Position numbers and translations under genes: made by a program. From Lachnospiraceae bacterium (GTDB lineage: Bacteria > Bacillota > Clostridia > Lachnospirales > Lachnospiraceae): a DNA stretch of 62,661 bases. Where the stretch lies: NCBI GenBank assembly GCA_017518185.1, contig JAFWWB010000007.1, forward strand, positions 1 to 62,661, in the 5' to 3' direction. This document shows, piece after piece, positions 51,566 to 59,331 of the stretch (position 1 is its first letter; every line of letters begins with the position of its first letter). The notes beneath the pieces were generated by a model. The model had not been told where the DNA came from. It did not search any database and was given only the letters and a program-made list of their open reading frames with translations.

Positions 51566-53941
51566 TTACTGCACTGTTACGTAATCCCCGTAGCCGTCAT
51601 CCACGCCCTGCAGGGTGACCTGTATCGAGTAGTCAGAAGGTGCATAAATTGTGATGCCGTAGCAGCCGTACTTATCCAGATCCGACAAGACCTCGATCCA
51701 GTCTTCCTTTCCCATGATCTCCAGGGCTGCTTCCAGGATAACGTTACTGTCGTAAGAGACCGCATCGCTGACAAAGACATAGTTCTGCAGCTGACTAAGG
51801 GAATCAAAATAACCGGGATCGTTTACCACCTCGGGATCCATCATGGCGGTGAGCACGGCTGTATGTATCGTATCGCAGTATTGTGTTGCTGCAGAGGTCT
51901 TTGACTTATTTATATACTTTCCCATGCCTCCGAAGCCGCTCACCATGTTCATAAGGCCCCTTATGGTGTCCGCATCGGGATCGTCCAGAGCATCCTCAAG
52001 GCCCTCTACGATCTCATCCGGGAAACCGGCCTTTTCAAAGTTAGCTATGAACTTGTCGGCATCGATATCCTCTGCATAGTCGTCCAGATCGTCATCATCC
52101 TCGATCTCCATGCACTTCTTCTCTGCGGGCTTTGCCACGTCTGCCTTGCCGTTCTTCATGGTAAGCTGCGCTGTGAGCACATCCTTCTTTCCGTCCAGTA
52201 CGTTGATATCGAATTCTGCGCTCTTTGTGGTTGTCTCGACGGTCAGCTCCAGTGTATAATCCTCAAAGCTGCCGAGCCTGGATCTTCCCGTGGATTTACT
52301 GAGCTGCTCCATCTCGATGATCACGGTACCCTTGATATTGCCCTTCTTCCAGGACTCCATATCGAAATCCTTCAGCTCGAGCTCCATCACTTCAGTGCCG
52401 CCCTGTTCAAAGGTGAGGGGGCCGCTGTACTTTCCACCGGAGATCTTTCCCTTTCCTCCGATCTTCATGTAATCATTGCCGTTACGCTCCATGGTCATGG
52501 TCATGCCGCGTTCCCCACCGCTCTCAGCATAACCGAAGAGCAGGCGCTGGTCATCGGTCTCGAGCTCCACAGCCTGGGCGATGCCTCCCTTGCCCACGTA
52601 AAGGCGCAGAGTACCGGCTGAACCCTTCTTTCCGAAATCAAGGTTATCGGCGTTCTTCTTGTATCTTTCAAGAGAAGCTTCGATGTCATCCCAGGCATCA
52701 TCGCCGTCCTGATCCATGGATTCCGCGATAGCTTCCACCATCTTCTGAAGATCCTTATCGTCAAGCATCTCATCGCAGAAGCCGTTCATGCATTCGGAGA
52801 GCATATCCTCGTCAAGCTCCATCTCCAGCGTAAGGAGATCCTGCTTCACGCCTTCAATCTTAAGAGTTTCCTTACTCTTGTCCACATCGGTGATGCCCTT
52901 AGCGCCTGCAGTCAGATACTTCATCCACATCTTGTTGAGCTTGTTGCCGTCGGGAAGGGCCTTGCCCAGTTCAGCCATCTTTTCCAGGCTTTCCTGCATC
53001 TGCTCCAGGGTATCCTTTCCGCCCAGTATCTCAGCGTCCTGCATCATAAAGGTCTCGTTGAGTTCCGGTATCCTCGAATAGATATAGCCTTCATCCGAAT
53101 CGATAACATTCTCTAAAGTGGCCAGCTTTGTCTTGCCGGAGCTTAAGGTCACCGTAACACCGGACAGATCCCCTTTGTGATCCATCTTCATCGAGAAGCT
53201 GAGATCCTTGAGAGCATCCAGGTCGTCCACTCCGGTCTGGTCCGCTATCTCATCGATCATATCATCGGAGAGCTTTACGCTGCCTTCCATGGTAAAGCCT
53301 GCGTTATCGATATTATTGATATTGTCATAGACCATGTCGTTATAAACGCCGGCCAGATCGTTGGCGTTAAGCGTATTCTTTATGACGGTCTGGGCGTATT
53401 TGGGCGGTGACTGGAAGGTTCTTGCAATGAGATCCCCCCACAGTCCCCTGGTAAGGAAGAGCACAACGGCAATGGCCGCAATGATGCCGAGCACGATAAA
53501 GATCCCTGCTCCGCCTTTTTTCTTCTTTTTCTGTTCCGCAGTCTGCTGGTAAACATTTCCGCTGCCGCCGTTGGGATCCATACGTCTCGGATTAAAATAG
53601 TTGGGATCCTGGCCGGGCCTGGAGATATTCTGCTCCGGTGCCGCTGCTCCCTGAGCGCCGTTATAAGCCCCCTGGTTGATGGCCGGCTGGGGTGTGACCG
53701 GTTCGGTGCCCAGCATGGGATTTGCCGTCTCAACATAGCTGCTGGGGCCTCCCACTGTCTCCTGTGTTCCGCCGTTCTCCTGTCCTGCCGGTGCCGGATT
53801 CGCAGGAGCCTCATTAGCCGGGCTGTCCTGTCCTGCAGCCGCGACCGGTTCTCCCGCAGCTGCCGCTGCCAGCGGATTTCCGCAGGTCTGGCAGAACTTG
53901 TCGCCGTCGTCATTGTTTGCGCCGCATTTTGCACAGATCAT
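51566..53941 (-). CDS. Zinc-ribbon, single-TM protein with large extracytoplasmic region
   Basis: This 791-residue protein has a zinc ribbon (MICAKCGANNDDGDKFCQTC) at 1-25 and a Pro/Gly/Gln/Asn-rich low-complexity linker (26-135). One membrane helix follows at about 145-167 (AGIFIVLGIIAAIAVVLFL). The region of about 600 residues after it is rich in Asp/Glu/Lys and resembles lipoprotein-like beta domains that often follow such ribbons, e.g. VDDLDALKDLSFSMKMDHKG and TLRLYVGKGGIAQAVELETD. Function is unknown. It has a strong promoter (53982-54010), RBS AAAGGGAGGGA and its own terminator, so it is probably a single-gene unit. The C-terminus, YSIQVTLQGVDDGYGDYVTV, shows no sorting signal. Confidence 0.78.
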   Translation of the reverse strand: MICAKCGANNDDGDKFCQTCGNPLAAAAAGEPVAAAGQDSPANEAPANPAPAGQENGGTQETVGGPSSYVETANPMLGTEPVTPQPAINQGAYNGAQGAAAPEQNISRPGQDPNYFNPRRMDPNGGSGNVYQQTAEQKKKKKGGAGIFIVLGIIAAIAVVLFLTRGLWGDLIARTFQSPPKYAQTVIKNTLNANDLAGVYNDMVYDNINNIDNAGFTMEGSVKLSDDMIDEIADQTGVDDLDALKDLSFSMKMDHKGDLSGVTVTLSSGKTKLATLENVIDSDEGYIYSRIPELNETFMMQDAEILGGKDTLEQMQESLEKMAELGKALPDGNKLNKMWMKYLTAGAKGITDVDKSKETLKIEGVKQDLLTLEMELDEDMLSECMNGFCDEMLDDKDLQKMVEAIAESMDQDGDDAWDDIEASLERYKKNADNLDFGKKGSAGTLRLYVGKGGIAQAVELETDDQRLLFGYAESGGERGMTMTMERNGNDYMKIGGKGKISGGKYSGPLTFEQGGTEVMELELKDFDMESWKKGNIKGTVIIEMEQLSKSTGRSRLGSFEDYTLELTVETTTKSAEFDINVLDGKKDVLTAQLTMKNGKADVAKPAEKKCMEIEDDDDLDDYAEDIDADKFIANFEKAGFPDEIVEGLEDALDDPDADTIRGLMNMVSGFGGMGKYINKSKTSAATQYCDTIHTAVLTAMMDPEVVNDPGYFDSLSQLQNYVFVSDAVSYDSNVILEAALEIMGKEDWIEVLSDLDKYGCYGITIYAPSDYSIQVTLQGVDDGYGDYVTVQ

Positions 53942-53981
53942 GATTCATCCCTCCCTTTTGATGACAAAAAACATTATCACT

Positions 53982-54010
53982 ATAATACCATATACTTAAT
54001 ATATATACAA
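53982..54010 (-). promoter_or_regulatory. Promoter of the 791-residue zinc-ribbon gene
   Basis: TTGTAT (54010-54005), 17 bases, TATTAT (53987-53982) with TGG directly before the -10 (extended -10), about 40 bases from the ATG at 53941. Confidence 0.7.
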
Positions 54011-54017
54011 CATCGGT

Positions 54018-54497
54018 TCAGCCTGCCAGCAGGTCGATACCGTTCAGGAGCAGTATATCCCTTACTACGAACCATACAAGGATAATGGCGATCAACAGAT
54101 AAAAATGCCATGCCCTCGGCCTTATCCTGTAAAGCCTGCCTCTGCCAAGCCGCTGAAATACCGGCGAAAAGACATAGGCAAATAAAAGAAAAGCAAAATA
54201 ATAAACCGAGGGATTGTCCTTAAGACATTCCGCAGGCCTGCCGCTTATAAGTGCCAGTACCGCCCTTGTTCCCCCGCAGCCCGGACAGTACAGTCCCGTG
54301 GTCTGCCTCAGGATGCATCCTCCGGGAAACTGCAGCAGATAAGCCGGGATACGGCCAAAAGGTATCAGTGCCGCCGGATACCGCCACAGATATACCAGCA
54401 CGGTGAACAGCAACAAATAAAGGGCGGCCGATAACAGCCGCCCCTTAAGTTCTTTTTTTCTTTCAGCCGTCAAAGGCTCTCGAAGAAATCCACCCAT
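54018..54497 (-). CDS. DUF2752 membrane protein
   Basis: This 159-residue protein has membrane helices near 20-40, 100-120 and 130-150. Between them is the conserved motif TTGLYCPGCGGTRAVLALIS (CPxCGxTRA) of DUF2752. Function is unknown. The motif is at the membrane surface and resembles a metal or heme ligand set. The start at 54497 overlaps the end of the DUF4190 gene by 28 bases. A terminator-like hairpin lies inside the first codons (54415-54446), which may restrict expression. A second DUF2752 gene is at 55986-56405. Confidence 0.85.
   Translation of the reverse strand: MGGFLREPLTAERKKELKGRLLSAALYLLLFTVLVYLWRYPAALIPFGRIPAYLLQFPGGCILRQTTGLYCPGCGGTRAVLALISGRPAECLKDNPSVYYFAFLLFAYVFSPVFQRLGRGRLYRIRPRAWHFYLLIAIILVWFVVRDILLLNGIDLLAG
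54415..54446 (-). terminator. Terminator-like hairpin inside the DUF2752 coding start
   Basis: The minus strand has AAGGGGCGGC, loop TGTTATCG, GCCGCCCTTT, then ATTTGTTG. This is a 10-bp stem with one G-U, 24 bases after the DUF4190 stop. It would terminate the upstream gene but lies within codons 18-27 of DUF2752. It is either an attenuator or a terminator partly overlapping the next gene. Confidence 0.6.
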
Positions 54498-55021
54498 TGA
54501 GATATTCCCCAGCTGCTGACAGCCACGCCAACCTGGTGCTTAGCCCATACAAACAGCAGATACATGCCGCAGAATATTAGCATTCCCACACTGCCGCAGA
54601 CTATACCGGCAATAGCGACTCCCTTGCCCTTAGGCTGTCTCAATCCGAATATACCGGTGATCACGGCAGCGATCCCCAGCACTATCGAGGTCCAACCACA
54701 GCAAAAGAGTACTATACTCAATATGCCCAGTACCAGGGATACTATCCCCAGTACATTGGTATCATCTTTCTGCTCCTTCTGCAGAGGAGGCGCGAACCCC
54801 CCGTTAGGACCATAGGGATTATAGCCTCCCTGATAATTGCTTGCCTGGGGTCTGGGAAGATTCTGTCCCTGCCCGTATGCATTGTAAGCTCCCTGGGGCG
54901 TATAACCCTGTCCGGCTGTTCCGTAAGCATTCCCGTTCACGGGAGGGACGTACCCTCCCGCGGGGATATTGTTCTGTTCATTTCCGTTTCCGCCCTGAGG
55001 CGTCATCTGTGAATTATCCAC
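54470..55021 (-). CDS. DUF4190-type small membrane protein
   Basis: This 183-residue protein has a Gly/Asn/Gln/Tyr-rich N-terminal tail (1-85, e.g. GYTPQGAYNAYGQGQN). Three hydrophobic segments follow, of the DUF4190 type: VLGIVSLVLGILSIVLFCCG, TSIVLGIAAVITGIFGLRQ and GVAIAGIVCGSVGMLIFCG. The role is unknown; such proteins are frequent in Firmicutes and Actinobacteria. The start codon is GTG at 55021 with GAGGCGG upstream. The 3' end overlaps the DUF2752 gene. Confidence 0.78.
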   Translation of the reverse strand: MDNSQMTPQGGNGNEQNNIPAGGYVPPVNGNAYGTAGQGYTPQGAYNAYGQGQNLPRPQASNYQGGYNPYGPNGGFAPPLQKEQKDDTNVLGIVSLVLGILSIVLFCCGWTSIVLGIAAVITGIFGLRQPKGKGVAIAGIVCGSVGMLIFCGMYLLFVWAKHQVGVAVSSWGISQWVDFFESL

Positions 55022-55039
55022 TTATATCCGCCTCACATA

Positions 55040-55927
55040 TCAGGTGTAAGGATTGTATACATTGCCCTGGCTTGCGATAAAGGAATGACGATAGGTCCAC
55101 TTGTTGATCTTGCAGATACCCCATGCGCCATAGATACCGCAGGTGATCGATATAAGAAGACCGATGACCGCATTCTCGCCCCAGTACTGTGATCCCGTAC
55201 CGTCGAAGCCGATCCTGTCACCGCAGACAACACTGTGCTCAAAGTCAAACTTCATAAGCTTCACCATCATCCAGGGTGATGCTATACCACAGGAAAGACC
55301 TATAAGGAGACGTGCAACAAGGCAGACACCAAAGTACTCGCCTGCAGTACCGTCGTAGAAGGAATTCATAAAGGTCTGGCCGTCAACCGGATTCATATCC
55401 GCATAACCGGTGTGGCTCAACTCCCATTCCTTCATCTTAACATGTACAAAGATGGAATAGATGCCGCAGGTAACGATAGAAAGCAGCCACCAGATGATGT
55501 AATTCTTAAAGAGCTCTCCGCTCGTGCCGGTAAAGCAGAGACGTCTGCCGTTGATAACGGTATGTGATTTTCTCCACTTGAGATTTCTGACGATTACCCA
55601 GGGAAGCGCGATACCGCAGGTGACCATTGTCACCAGCAGGTTTACAAGGTACATGACAAGATACTCTCCGCCCTCACCGTCAAAGTAGCTCAATCCGTTG
55701 TTCGTCTGAGGCCCTCCGAACCCGCCCTGGGGTGCTCCGTAACCCATCTGAGGCTGTCCATAGCCCATCTGAGGCTGTCCGTAGCCGCCCTGAGGCTGTC
55801 CGTAGCCGCCCTGAGGCGCTCCGTAATTCGGCTGAGCTGCTCCCTGAGGAGCTCCCAGCGGTGTGCCGCAGTTAGCGCATACCTGCGAACCGTCGGCATT
55901 GTTTGTTCCGCAATTAGGACAAAACAT
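55040..55927 (-). CDS. Zinc-ribbon protein with three DUF898-like membrane repeats
   Basis: This 295-residue protein has an N-terminal zinc ribbon (FCPNCGTNNADGSQVCANC) and a Gly/Gln/Pro/Tyr repeat (GYGQPQMGYGQPQMGYG type, about 37-75). Three copies of a membrane module of about 70 residues follow. Each copy starts with a glycine/aspartate-rich turn such as YFDGEGGEYLVMYLVNLL, FTGTSGELFKNYIIWWLLS or FDGTGSQYWGENAVIGLL and ends in a short charged segment before the next, as in DUF898/YjgN proteins. Function is unknown. GGAGGGAGTAAAAAG precedes the ATG at 55927. Confidence 0.78.
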   Translation of the reverse strand: MFCPNCGTNNADGSQVCANCGTPLGAPQGAAQPNYGAPQGGYGQPQGGYGQPQMGYGQPQMGYGAPQGGFGGPQTNNGLSYFDGEGGEYLVMYLVNLLVTMVTCGIALPWVIVRNLKWRKSHTVINGRRLCFTGTSGELFKNYIIWWLLSIVTCGIYSIFVHVKMKEWELSHTGYADMNPVDGQTFMNSFYDGTAGEYFGVCLVARLLIGLSCGIASPWMMVKLMKFDFEHSVVCGDRIGFDGTGSQYWGENAVIGLLISITCGIYGAWGICKINKWTYRHSFIASQGNVYNPYT

Positions 55928-55985
55928 CTTTTTACTCCCTCCATCTTGTTATTAGTTATGTATGAACGGCAAAAGCCGCTGATAC

Positions 55986-56405
55986 CTAGAGTATTCCCAG
56001 AGCCTTTCCCCAGCTTGCAAGCAGCGGCAGGTTTCTGTAAACTGCGAAGATAAGAGTTACCGGCAGCATGACAGCAAGTGCAGCTGTCTCCACCTTATTG
56101 AAATATCTTTTTCCTTTTTTTATATATCTGATCTCCCTGACCAGAAGTATGAGGGCAAGCAGAGGCACAACGGTCAGTGACAGCGGATTATATTCAAAAG
56201 CGGACTTAAAGTCCAGCCGCAGTATGGACACACAGGCTCTGGTTATGCCGCAGCCGGGACACTGAAGGTGGGTCAGGAGCCTGAACACACAGGGAATGCC
56301 GATGTTCGTTATCCTGAACCACAGGGCATAGATAAGCCCTGCGCAAAGAAATTTAGCGGCAAGCTTCAGCTCCGCAGTTAACCTTTTCTTTACTTCACTG
56401 TCCAT
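55986..56405 (-). CDS. Second DUF2752 membrane protein
   Basis: This 139-residue protein has about three membrane segments and the DUF2752 motif LQCPGCGITRACVSILRLDF. I chose the ATG at 56405 because the perfect promoter (56418-56447) ends only 12 bases upstream. A longer frame to 56447 would start inside the promoter. The 5' leader would then be only about six bases, with no ribosome binding site, so translation may be leaderless. It lies divergent from the Gln-rich membrane protein gene. Function is unknown. Confidence 0.75.
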   Translation of the reverse strand: MDSEVKKRLTAELKLAAKFLCAGLIYALWFRITNIGIPCVFRLLTHLQCPGCGITRACVSILRLDFKSAFEYNPLSLTVVPLLALILLVREIRYIKKGKRYFNKVETAALAVMLPVTLIFAVYRNLPLLASWGKALGIL

Positions 56406-56417
56406 ACTAACGTTCCG

Positions 56418-56447
56418 ATTATACCAATACGGGGGGGATAACGTCAA
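56418..56447 (-). promoter_or_regulatory. Promoter of the second DUF2752 gene
   Basis: TTGACG (56447-56442), 18 bases, TATAAT (56423-56418) on the minus strand. The consensus is strong and sits only 12 bases before the chosen ATG. Confidence 0.65.
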
Positions 56448-56464
56448 GAAAAATAAAGCTCATA

Positions 56465-56494
56465 TTGCCAAATCGGGTAACATAATGTTATAAT
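56465..56494 (+). promoter_or_regulatory. Promoter of the Gln-rich membrane protein gene
   Basis: TTGCCA (56465-56470), 18 bases, TATAAT (56489-56494) on plus. A leader of about 45 bases with CCGGAGGAAA before the ATG at 56548 follows. It is divergent from the promoter at 56418-56447, 17 bases away. Confidence 0.7.
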
Positions 56495-56547
56495 TCTCCG
56501 TGGGCATGAAAAGCCTGTTTTTTCAATCTTGATCCGGAGGAAATAAA

Positions 56548-57003
56548 ATGGATAATAACAATATGAACAACGATCCTTTTGCGTCCGATCCCTTCGGGCC
56601 GGCGCCTTCAGCCCCCACTCCCCCTTCCTACCAGGATATGAGCGCCTACCAGCAGAGCGCTTATTCACAGGGGCAGCAGCCTGCTTACCAGCAGCAGGCA
56701 TACCAACAGCAGGGATATCAGCAGTATCCGAACTACTCCCAGCAGAATTATGGAAATAATAACTATTTTTCCAATACCGAACTCGAACAGCCCCTGTCAC
56801 TGGGAGACTGGCTGCTGACCATATTCCTTACCTGCATCCCCTGCGTGAACATCGTCATGCTCTTCATCTGGGCTTTCGGCAATGAGAATAAGTCAAAGTC
56901 CAACTGGGCCAAGGCCAACCTTATCATAATCGGTATAGGCGTGGCCCTTTATGTACTGATGTGGGTGATCTTCGGCGCAGCCATAATCGCCGCCATTCAT
57001 TAG
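56548..57003 (+). CDS. Gln/Tyr-rich small membrane protein
   Basis: This 151-residue protein has a low-complexity N-terminal half (1-75, Pro/Ser/Gln/Tyr with QQPAYQQQAYQQQGYQQY) and two membrane helices at about 88-107 and 125-145 (LIIIGIGVALYVLMWVIFG). The loop between them, WAFGNENKSKSNWAKANL, recurs in many small Firmicutes and Bacteroidetes membrane proteins of unknown function. It is the only plus-strand gene in this part. RBS CCGGAGGAAATAAA is strong. Confidence 0.75.
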   Translation: MDNNNMNNDPFASDPFGPAPSAPTPPSYQDMSAYQQSAYSQGQQPAYQQQAYQQQGYQQYPNYSQQNYGNNNYFSNTELEQPLSLGDWLLTIFLTCIPCVNIVMLFIWAFGNENKSKSNWAKANLIIIGIGVALYVLMWVIFGAAIIAAIH

Positions 57004-57023
57004 AAACTGTAAAACAGGGATCC

Positions 57024-57878
57024 TTAAATCTCCAGCCCGTCCAGCGTATCAGTGCTGCCGGCGGCTTTAATAAAAAGAGAACGCATGAGTGAAAGATGAT
57101 CCGGGATCTTCTTAAGCATCCCGGCCGCCTCCTCACCGCTTACACAGGCTGTATCCAGATACAGCCTGATCTTTTTTTCTTCATCCGGATAGCGCTCCGT
57201 AAGCAGCAGGAACGCATCCTTCTTTCCCCTTCCCCTCAGGAAGCTTTCTATCCCCCGGCCGGTCCCGGGTAAGAGATGCGCCGGGTGCATCAGCCTCAGG
57301 AAACAGCGGTCCGCCTTTTCCCTGCGCCGGCCGCTCTCATAGGCGCCCACATCCGAGCTTCCGTAATCCTCTTCGCCGCAGGGCACCTGTCCCGAATAGC
57401 CGTCGCTGTCACTCTGTTCCAGGAAGCGCATAAGCCAGGAATCCCACAGGCCGTACCATTCCTCATCCTCCGGTCCGGCAGGCTTCATAAGATAGTTAAC
57501 ATCTTCAGCTGCTGCACATGCCAGCAGGGCAGCCATATCACCGCCGCAGTCCGAAAGCGTCAGTTCCCTAAGCTTCGGGCAGCCTTTGAACACTCCCGTT
57601 CCGTGATCACAGGCAGGAATGCATACCCGCTCCAGCTCCCTGCAATGTGCAAAGGCCCAGTCACCCACGGACTTAAGCTTATCCGGCAGGATCACCTCCT
57701 TAAGCACCGGTGCTCCCAGAGCTGCCTTAGGCGCTATCACCAGGCTTTCCGCTCCCCCCGGCAGTTCATCCGGAAGCACAAGTTCCCTTACGCGCCCGTT
57801 AAGTGAAAGCAGCACTGCTTCGCCGTCTTTTATCTCAAAGCAGGCGGATCCGCCTGCCTGTTCCAGCTCACATCTCAA
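57024..57878 (-). CDS. Leucine-rich-repeat (BspA-like) protein
   Basis: This 284-residue protein contains BspA/LRR_5-type repeats in its first half (LKEVILPDKLKSVGDWAFAH, LERVCIPAC and LRELTLSDCGGDM, about 55-120). The second half is unrecognised and contains CGEEDYGSSDVGAYE. No signal peptide is seen, so it is probably cytoplasmic. The start is a TTG inside the end of the MoxR-type ATPase gene (11-base overlap), with GGAGGAG upstream, so it is coupled to it. It may be an interaction partner of the ATPase-VWA pair, inferred from operon position. Confidence 0.65.
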   Translation of the reverse strand: MRCELEQAGGSACFEIKDGEAVLLSLNGRVRELVLPDELPGGAESLVIAPKAALGAPVLKEVILPDKLKSVGDWAFAHCRELERVCIPACDHGTGVFKGCPKLRELTLSDCGGDMAALLACAAAEDVNYLMKPAGPEDEEWYGLWDSWLMRFLEQSDSDGYSGQVPCGEEDYGSSDVGAYESGRRREKADRCFLRLMHPAHLLPGTGRGIESFLRGRGKKDAFLLLTERYPDEEKKIRLYLDTACVSGEEAAGMLKKIPDHLSLMRSLFIKAAGSTDTLDGLEI

Positions 57879-59331
57879 GGCTGCCTATCTCCTCCCTTAG
57901 AGCTTCCCGCTTTCTCTCCGTCAGAAGCTTTGACGAAGTACGGTTATAATCCTCATTTGAAAAACTTGCCAGAAAGCGTGATGCGGTCTCGCTGACGGTA
58001 AGCCTTGTAAGCATGATCGTAAGCTCGTTTCCCTCTCCGAAGGCGCTCTCGCCGAAATGTATGTAAGAGCTGAGTCTCTCTCCCGTTACAGTCGAACCTG
58101 TTTTAAGCTTCCCAAGCTCTTCGCGGTACAGAGCTTTCGCTCCCTCCGGCCCGTCCGCTACCGAGGCTGCTTTAAGCTTCTCCATAAAGGCCTTCTGTCT
58201 CCGGTAAAGCCTTCTCTCCCTTTCATCGGCATTCCCTGCGGCTTCCCGCCGCTTACTCTGTTCATTCAGGGCTTCGATCCCCCTTTCCAGGATCTCGGGA
58301 GTCCCCTCCGCTGCCACTAGGGGCTTGGCGCGCTTAAGTATATCCATAGCCGACAGGACTTCATCCATATCCTTTTCCAAACGGTCTCCCAGCATGGAAA
58401 TAAGGGATATACGCTCGTCAAAGCGTGCTCCCGCGGCACGGCTTACGGTATCCTCTGCCCACTTTCCTTCCAGGATATCGGCTATGCGGTAATCCCTTTT
58501 ATACTTGTTGAACAGCTCATAATAGGCTGCGAATTCCTTGGCAGCCTTCTCGCTCCTTAAGTACTGTCCCATCAGGGCTTCGTCTGCTTCCAGCCCTTCT
58601 TTTTCATACATGCGGAGCACATAGGAAAGATCCTCCCAGCCTCTGGCTGTCACGTAGCTCTTCCCCGCCGCAGTCTGCTCATAGATAAAGAAGTGCTCAG
58701 GCCTTACCTCAAGATAGGCGCTTATGGCAGGATGCACACCTGCCTCCCCGGCATATCTGAGCCAGGCCTTAAGATCTGGCTCCACCTCTATCACCTTAAG
58801 CCTGTCCATGGTCACCACATCGAATTCCCTGACCATGCGGTTATACTCCGGAGGGTTGCCTGCGGTTACGATCACCCAGCCCTCCGGCACCTTATGCCTG
58901 CCGAAGACCTTATACTGGAGGAACTGGAGCATGGAAGGATACAGTGTCTCGGAGACACAGTTGATCTCGTCCAGAAAGAGTATGCCCTCGCTGATGCCGC
59001 TCTGCTCCATGGTGTCATGGATACTGCCTATGATCTCACTCATGGTATATTCGGAAACGGAATATTCCCTTCCCCCGTACTCCTTCTTCACTATAAAGGG
59101 AAGGCCCAGGGCCGACTGACGGCTGTGATGGGTCATGGAATAGCTGACCAGTGCCAGACCCAGTTCTGCCGCTACCTGCTCCATGATAGCGGTCTTTCCG
59201 ATCCCCGGAGCGCCTATGAGAAATATGGGTCGCTGCTTATGCACCGGTATCTCATAGGTTCCCCATTCATCCTTCTTAAGATACAGGCTCACCGTCTTTT
59301 TAACGGTATCCTTGGCTCTGCTTATGTTCAT
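57868..59331 (-). CDS. MoxR-type AAA+ ATPase
   Basis: This 487-residue protein starts MNISRAKDTVKKTVSLYLKK. It shows Walker A FLIGAPGIGKTAIM (about 38-50), Walker B GILFLDEINCVSETLYPS (about 115-132) and the sensor region GWVIVTAGNPPEYN. The C-terminal 200 residues are a helical lid/extension. MoxR ATPases work with VWA proteins as chaperone-like complexes. I chose the ATG at 59331 because GGAGG lies four bases upstream and it forms ATGA with the stop of the VWA gene. The LRR gene starts within its last codons, so the three genes are translationally coupled. Confidence 0.9.
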   Translation of the reverse strand: MNISRAKDTVKKTVSLYLKKDEWGTYEIPVHKQRPIFLIGAPGIGKTAIMEQVAAELGLALVSYSMTHHSRQSALGLPFIVKKEYGGREYSVSEYTMSEIIGSIHDTMEQSGISEGILFLDEINCVSETLYPSMLQFLQYKVFGRHKVPEGWVIVTAGNPPEYNRMVREFDVVTMDRLKVIEVEPDLKAWLRYAGEAGVHPAISAYLEVRPEHFFIYEQTAAGKSYVTARGWEDLSYVLRMYEKEGLEADEALMGQYLRSEKAAKEFAAYYELFNKYKRDYRIADILEGKWAEDTVSRAAGARFDERISLISMLGDRLEKDMDEVLSAMDILKRAKPLVAAEGTPEILERGIEALNEQSKRREAAGNADERERRLYRRQKAFMEKLKAASVADGPEGAKALYREELGKLKTGSTVTGERLSSYIHFGESAFGEGNELTIMLTRLTVSETASRFLASFSNEDYNRTSSKLLTERKREALREEIGSLEM

